64,000 bases of DNA from the NCBI RefSeq assembly GCF_027744825.2, contig NC_071334.1, forward strand, positions 40,587,437 to 40,651,436. The letters run 5' to 3'. Origin of the DNA: Synchiropus splendidus. Lineage: Eukaryota; Chordata; Actinopteri; Syngnathiformes; Callionymidae. Positions 60,928 to 64,000 of the stretch are shown here, piece by piece. Below the pieces are notes generated by a model that ran no database searches, was not told where the DNA came from, and saw nothing but the letters and a program-made list of their open reading frames with translations. Every line of letters starts with the position of its first letter. The stretch's first letter is position 1. The position numbers and the translations under genes are program-made.

Positions 60928-61310
60928 GCCACAACGCGTAAAAACGCTTTTCAGCCTGAGATAAGGTGGGTTTCGGAACGCCAAACATAAAAGTGTTGAT
61001 AACTTTCGAAAAACATTTCAGACAGCTTAGATTTGATGTGCAACTACTAGAAAGACCCTTTCTGCTATAGTGGGAGGTTAAAATTTCATGTTCTGAAGCT
61101 TTCCTGAAAAGTTATGGCACAATGCACAAAAACGCTTTTCAGCCTGGGATAAGGTGGGTTTCGGAACGCCAAACATAAAAGTGTTGATAACTTTCGAAAA
61201 ACACTTCAGACAGCTTAGATTTGATGTGCACCTACTAGAAAGACCCTTTCTGCTATAGTGGGAGGTTAAAATTTCATGTTCTGAAGCTTCCCTGAAAAGT
61301 TATGGCACAA
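60808..61310. repeat. Right copy of 1316-bp-spaced duplication
   Basis: Matches 59492-59994 from about 60808, where it overlaps the end of the other copied block. It ends near 61310, where GCACAGAAACG appears in place of GCACAAAAACG. Confidence 0.87.
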
Positions 61311-63902
61311 TGCACAGAAACGCTTTTCAGCCTGAGATAAGGTGGGTTTCGGAACGCCAAACATAAAAGTGTTAATAACTTTTGAAAAACACTTCAGACA
61401 GCTTAGATTTGATGTGCACCTACTAGAAAGACCCTTTCTGCTATAGTGGGAGATTAAAATTTCATGTTCTGAAGCTTCCCTGAAAAGTTATGGCACAATG
61501 CGTAAAAACGCTTTTCAGCCTGAGATAAGGTGGGTTTCGGAACGCCAAACATAAAAGTGTTAATAACTTTCGAAAAACACTTCAGACAGCTTAGATTTGA
61601 TGTGCAACTACTAGAAAGACCCTTTCTGCTGTAGGGGGAGGCAATAATTTCATGTTCTGAAGCTTCCCTGAAAAGTTATGGCACAATGCACAAAAACGCT
61701 TTTCAGCCTGAGATAAGGTGGGTTTCGGAACGCCAAACATAAAAGTGTTGATAACTTTCGAAAAACACTTCAGACAGCTTAGATTTGATGTGCACCTATT
61801 AGAAAGACCCTTTCTGCTATAGTGGGAGGTTAAAATTTCATGTTCTGAAGCTTCCCTGAAAAGTTATGCCACAATGCGTAAAAACGCTTTTCAGCCTGAG
61901 ATATGGTGGGTTTCGGAACGCCAAACATAAAAGTGTTGATAACTTTCGAAAAACATTTCAGACAGCTTAGATTTGATGTGCAACTACTAGAAAGACCCTT
62001 TCTGCTATAGTGGGAGGTTAAAATTTCATGTTCTGAAGCTTCCCTGAAAAGTTATGGCACAATGCACAAAAACGCTTTTCAGCCTGAGATAAGGTGGGTT
62101 TCGGAACGCCAAACATAAAAGTGTTGATAACTTTCGAAAAACACTTCAGACAGCTTAGATTTGATGTGCACCTACTAGAAAGACCCTTTCTGCTATAGTG
62201 GGAGGTTAAAATTTCATGTTCTGAAGCTTCCCTGAAAAGTTATGGCACAATGCACAAAAACGCTTTTCAGCCTGAGATAAGGTGGGTTTCGGAACGCCAA
62301 ACATAAAAGTGTTAATAACTTTCGAAAAACACTTCAGACAGCTAAGATTTGATGTGCAACTACTAGAAAGACCCTTTCTGCTATAGTGGGAGGTTAAAAT
62401 TTCATGTTCTGAAGCTTCCCTGAAAAGTTATGGCACAATGCACAAAAACGCTTTTCAGCCTGAGATAAGGTGGGTTTCGGAACGCCAAACATAAAAGTGT
62501 TGATAACTTTCGAAAAACACTTCAGACAGCTTAGATTTGATGTGCACCTACTAGAAAGACCCTTTCTGCTATAGTGGGAGGTTAAAATTTCATGTTCTGA
62601 AGCTTCCCTGAAAAGTTATGGCACAATGCACAAAAACGCTTTTCAGCCTGAGATAAGGTGGGTTTCGGAACGCCAAACATAAAAGTGTTGATAACTTTCG
62701 AAAAACACTTCAGACAGCTAAGATTTGATGTGCACCTACTAGAAAGACCCTTTCTGCTATAGTGGGAGGTTAAAATTTCATGTTCTGAAGCGTCCCTGAA
62801 AAGTTATGGCACAATGCGTAAAAACGCTTTTCAGCCTGAGATAAGGTGGGTTTCGGAACGCCAAACATAAAAGTGTTGATAACTTTCGAAAAACACTTCA
62901 GACAGCTTAGATTTGATGTGCACCTACTAGAAAGACCCTTTCTGCTATAGTGGGAGGTTAAAATTTCATGTTCTGAAGCTTCCCTGAAAAGTTATGGCAC
63001 AATGCACAAAAACGCTTTTCAGCCTGAGATAAGGTGGGTTTCGGAACGCCAAACATAAAAGTGTTGATAACTTTCGAAAAACACTTCAGACAGCTTAGAT
63101 TTGGTGTGCAACTACTAGAAAGACCCTTTCTGCTATAGTGGGAGGTTAAAATTTCATGTTCTGAAGCTTCCCTGAAAAGTTATGGCACAATGCACAAAAA
63201 CGCTTTTAAGCCTGAGATAAGGTGGGTTTCGGAACGCCAAACATAAAAGTGTTAATAACTTTCGAAAACACTTCAGACAGCTTAGATTTGATGTGCACGT
63301 ACTAGAAAGGCCTTTTCTGCTATAGTGGGAGGTTAAAATTTCATGTTCTGAAGCTTCCCTGAAAAGTTATGGCAAAATGCGTAAAAACGCTTTTCAGCCT
63401 GAGATAAGGTGGGTTTCGGAACGCCAAACATAAAAGTGTTAATAACTTTCGAAAAACACTTCAGACAGCTTAGATTTGATGTGCAACTACTATAAAAACC
63501 CTTTCTGCTATAGTGGGAGGTTAAAATTTCATGTTCTGAAGCTTCCCTGAAAAGTTATGGCACAATGCACAAAACCGCTTTTCAGCCTGAGATAAGGTGG
63601 GTTTCGGAACGCCAAACATAAAAGTGTTAATAACTTTCGAAAAACACTTCAGACAGCTAAGATTTGATGTGCAACCAATAGAAAGACCCTTTCTGCTATA
63701 GTGGGAGGTTAAAATTTCATGTTCTGAAGCTTCCCTGAAAAGTTATGGCACAATGCACAAAAACGCTTTTCAGCCTGAGATAAGGTGGGTTTCGGAACGC
63801 CAAACATAAAAGTGTTGATAACTTTCGAAAAACACTTCAGACAGCTTAGATTTGATGTGCACCTACTAGAAAGACCCTTTCTGCTATAGTGGGAGGTTAA
63901 AA
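61311..63902. repeat. Mixed monomers to the right edge
   Basis: Ordinary monomers of both types with scattered private changes (GTAGGGGGAGG near 61631, GAGATATGG near 61901, GCAACCAATAG near 63671). One missing A occurs in TTTCGAAAACAC near 63268. No long unit was recognised here. Confidence 0.75.
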
Positions 63903-64000
63903 TTTCATGTTCTGAAGCTTCCCTGAAAAGTTATGGCACAATGCACAAAAACGCTTTTCAGCCTGAGATAAGGTGTGTTTCGGAAACGCCAAACATAAAA
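63903..64000 (+). repeat. Last monomer, cut by the window edge
   Basis: Ninety-eight bases of a monomer that runs past the end of the window. It has one extra A in the GGAACGCC segment (GGAAACGCC, about 63983-63990) and a GGTGTG variant shared with copies near 20.3, 20.7, 22.4, 44.2 and 49.7 kb. The array therefore continues to the right. The first two bases of the window show that it also continues to the left. Confidence 0.95.

Larger units (their letters stand above)
1..64000. repeat. 188-bp satellite array, about 340.5 monomers, fills the window
   Basis: The TTTCATG motif recurs every 188 bp from position 3 to position 63903, always in the same orientation. The distance of 63,900 bp equals 340 x 188 minus 20. 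The minus 20 is fully explained by the length variants seen: three 11-bp deletions, three 1-bp deletions and sixteen 1-bp insertions. Monomers differ from each other mostly by a few substitutions. There is no inserted transposon, inversion or unique spacer, so no stretch of the window lacks description: everything between named sub-blocks is ordinary monomer. Consensus G+C is 75 of 188 bases, about 40%. Near-nucleosomal monomer length, one orientation and long-range repeat units are typical of centromeric satellites in plants and animals. Centromere identity itself is inference, since no CENH3/CENP-A data are available. The family name and species are not recognised. Confidence 0.98.

Noticed and set aside
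1..64000. CRISPR array
   Set aside because: The repeats are contiguous 188-bp units with no unique spacers between short direct repeats, and there are no cas genes.
1..64000. Ribosomal DNA, 5S genes, tRNA genes or telomeric repeats
   Set aside because: No rRNA-like or tRNA-like fold and no TTAGGG or TTTAGGG runs were seen. The short A/B-box resemblance is too weak for a gene call.
1..64000. Transposon or retroviral remnants inside the array
   Set aside because: The 188-bp phase is kept from end to end, and all length changes are explained by 1-bp or 11-bp events, so there is no room for an insertion.

Overview
The whole window is one uninterrupted array of a 188-bp satellite DNA. All copies lie head to tail in one orientation. 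No gene, RNA gene, transposon or unique sequence was found. Taking the monomer to begin at its TTTCATG motif, starts run from position 3 to position 63903. That span of 63,900 bp fits exactly 340 monomers once the length changes I could see are counted: three 11-bp deletions, three 1-bp deletions and sixteen 1-bp insertions. Two bases of a preceding monomer and 98 bases of a following one complete the window. The consensus is about 40% G+C. A HindIII site sits inside an 8-bp palindrome in most copies.

An array of nucleosome-sized, near-identical monomers at this scale points to a eukaryotic chromosome, most likely a centromeric or pericentromeric block, or possibly a subtelomeric or knob-like heterochromatin block. 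The species cannot be named from the sequence; I do not recognise this family. HindIII-type satellites of 160-190 bp are frequent in plants, but this is only a weak hint. Both window edges lie inside the array.

The information is in the second layer, the arrangement of variant monomers. Two linked sets of variants define two main monomer types, which are intermingled and recombined. Longer units of 2 to 21 monomers are repeated in many registers. Layout: 0-5.2 kb carries a 20-monomer (3761-bp) duplication. 6.0-9.6 kb carries a 12-monomer (2256-bp) duplication. 10.1-13.7 kb has overlapping 8- and 13-monomer duplications and two shortened monomers. 14-21.8 kb has marker monomers recurring at changing intervals, plus a dimer repeat. 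23.7-37.2 kb is a recently amplified core built from a 6-monomer unit X (1129 bp) and a 15-monomer unit Y (2822 bp) in the order X-Y-X-X-X-Y-X-Y(truncated), followed by a 5-monomer step duplication. 38-51 kb holds older, mutated relatives of parts of X and Y and a 13-monomer duplication. 51-58 kb is mixed monomers without an obvious long unit. 58.3-61.3 kb has two overlapping duplications joined by a recombination-type junction. 61.3-64 kb is again mixed.

Short open frames of 61-93 codons recur in the array. They arise where a stop codon present in every ordinary monomer is mutated, so they are not genes. Possible function rests on short motifs inside the monomer: a conserved 15-bp dyad, two 8-bp palindromes, a partial CENP-B-box-like match and a weak Pol III A/B-box resemblance. 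All of these are inferences.
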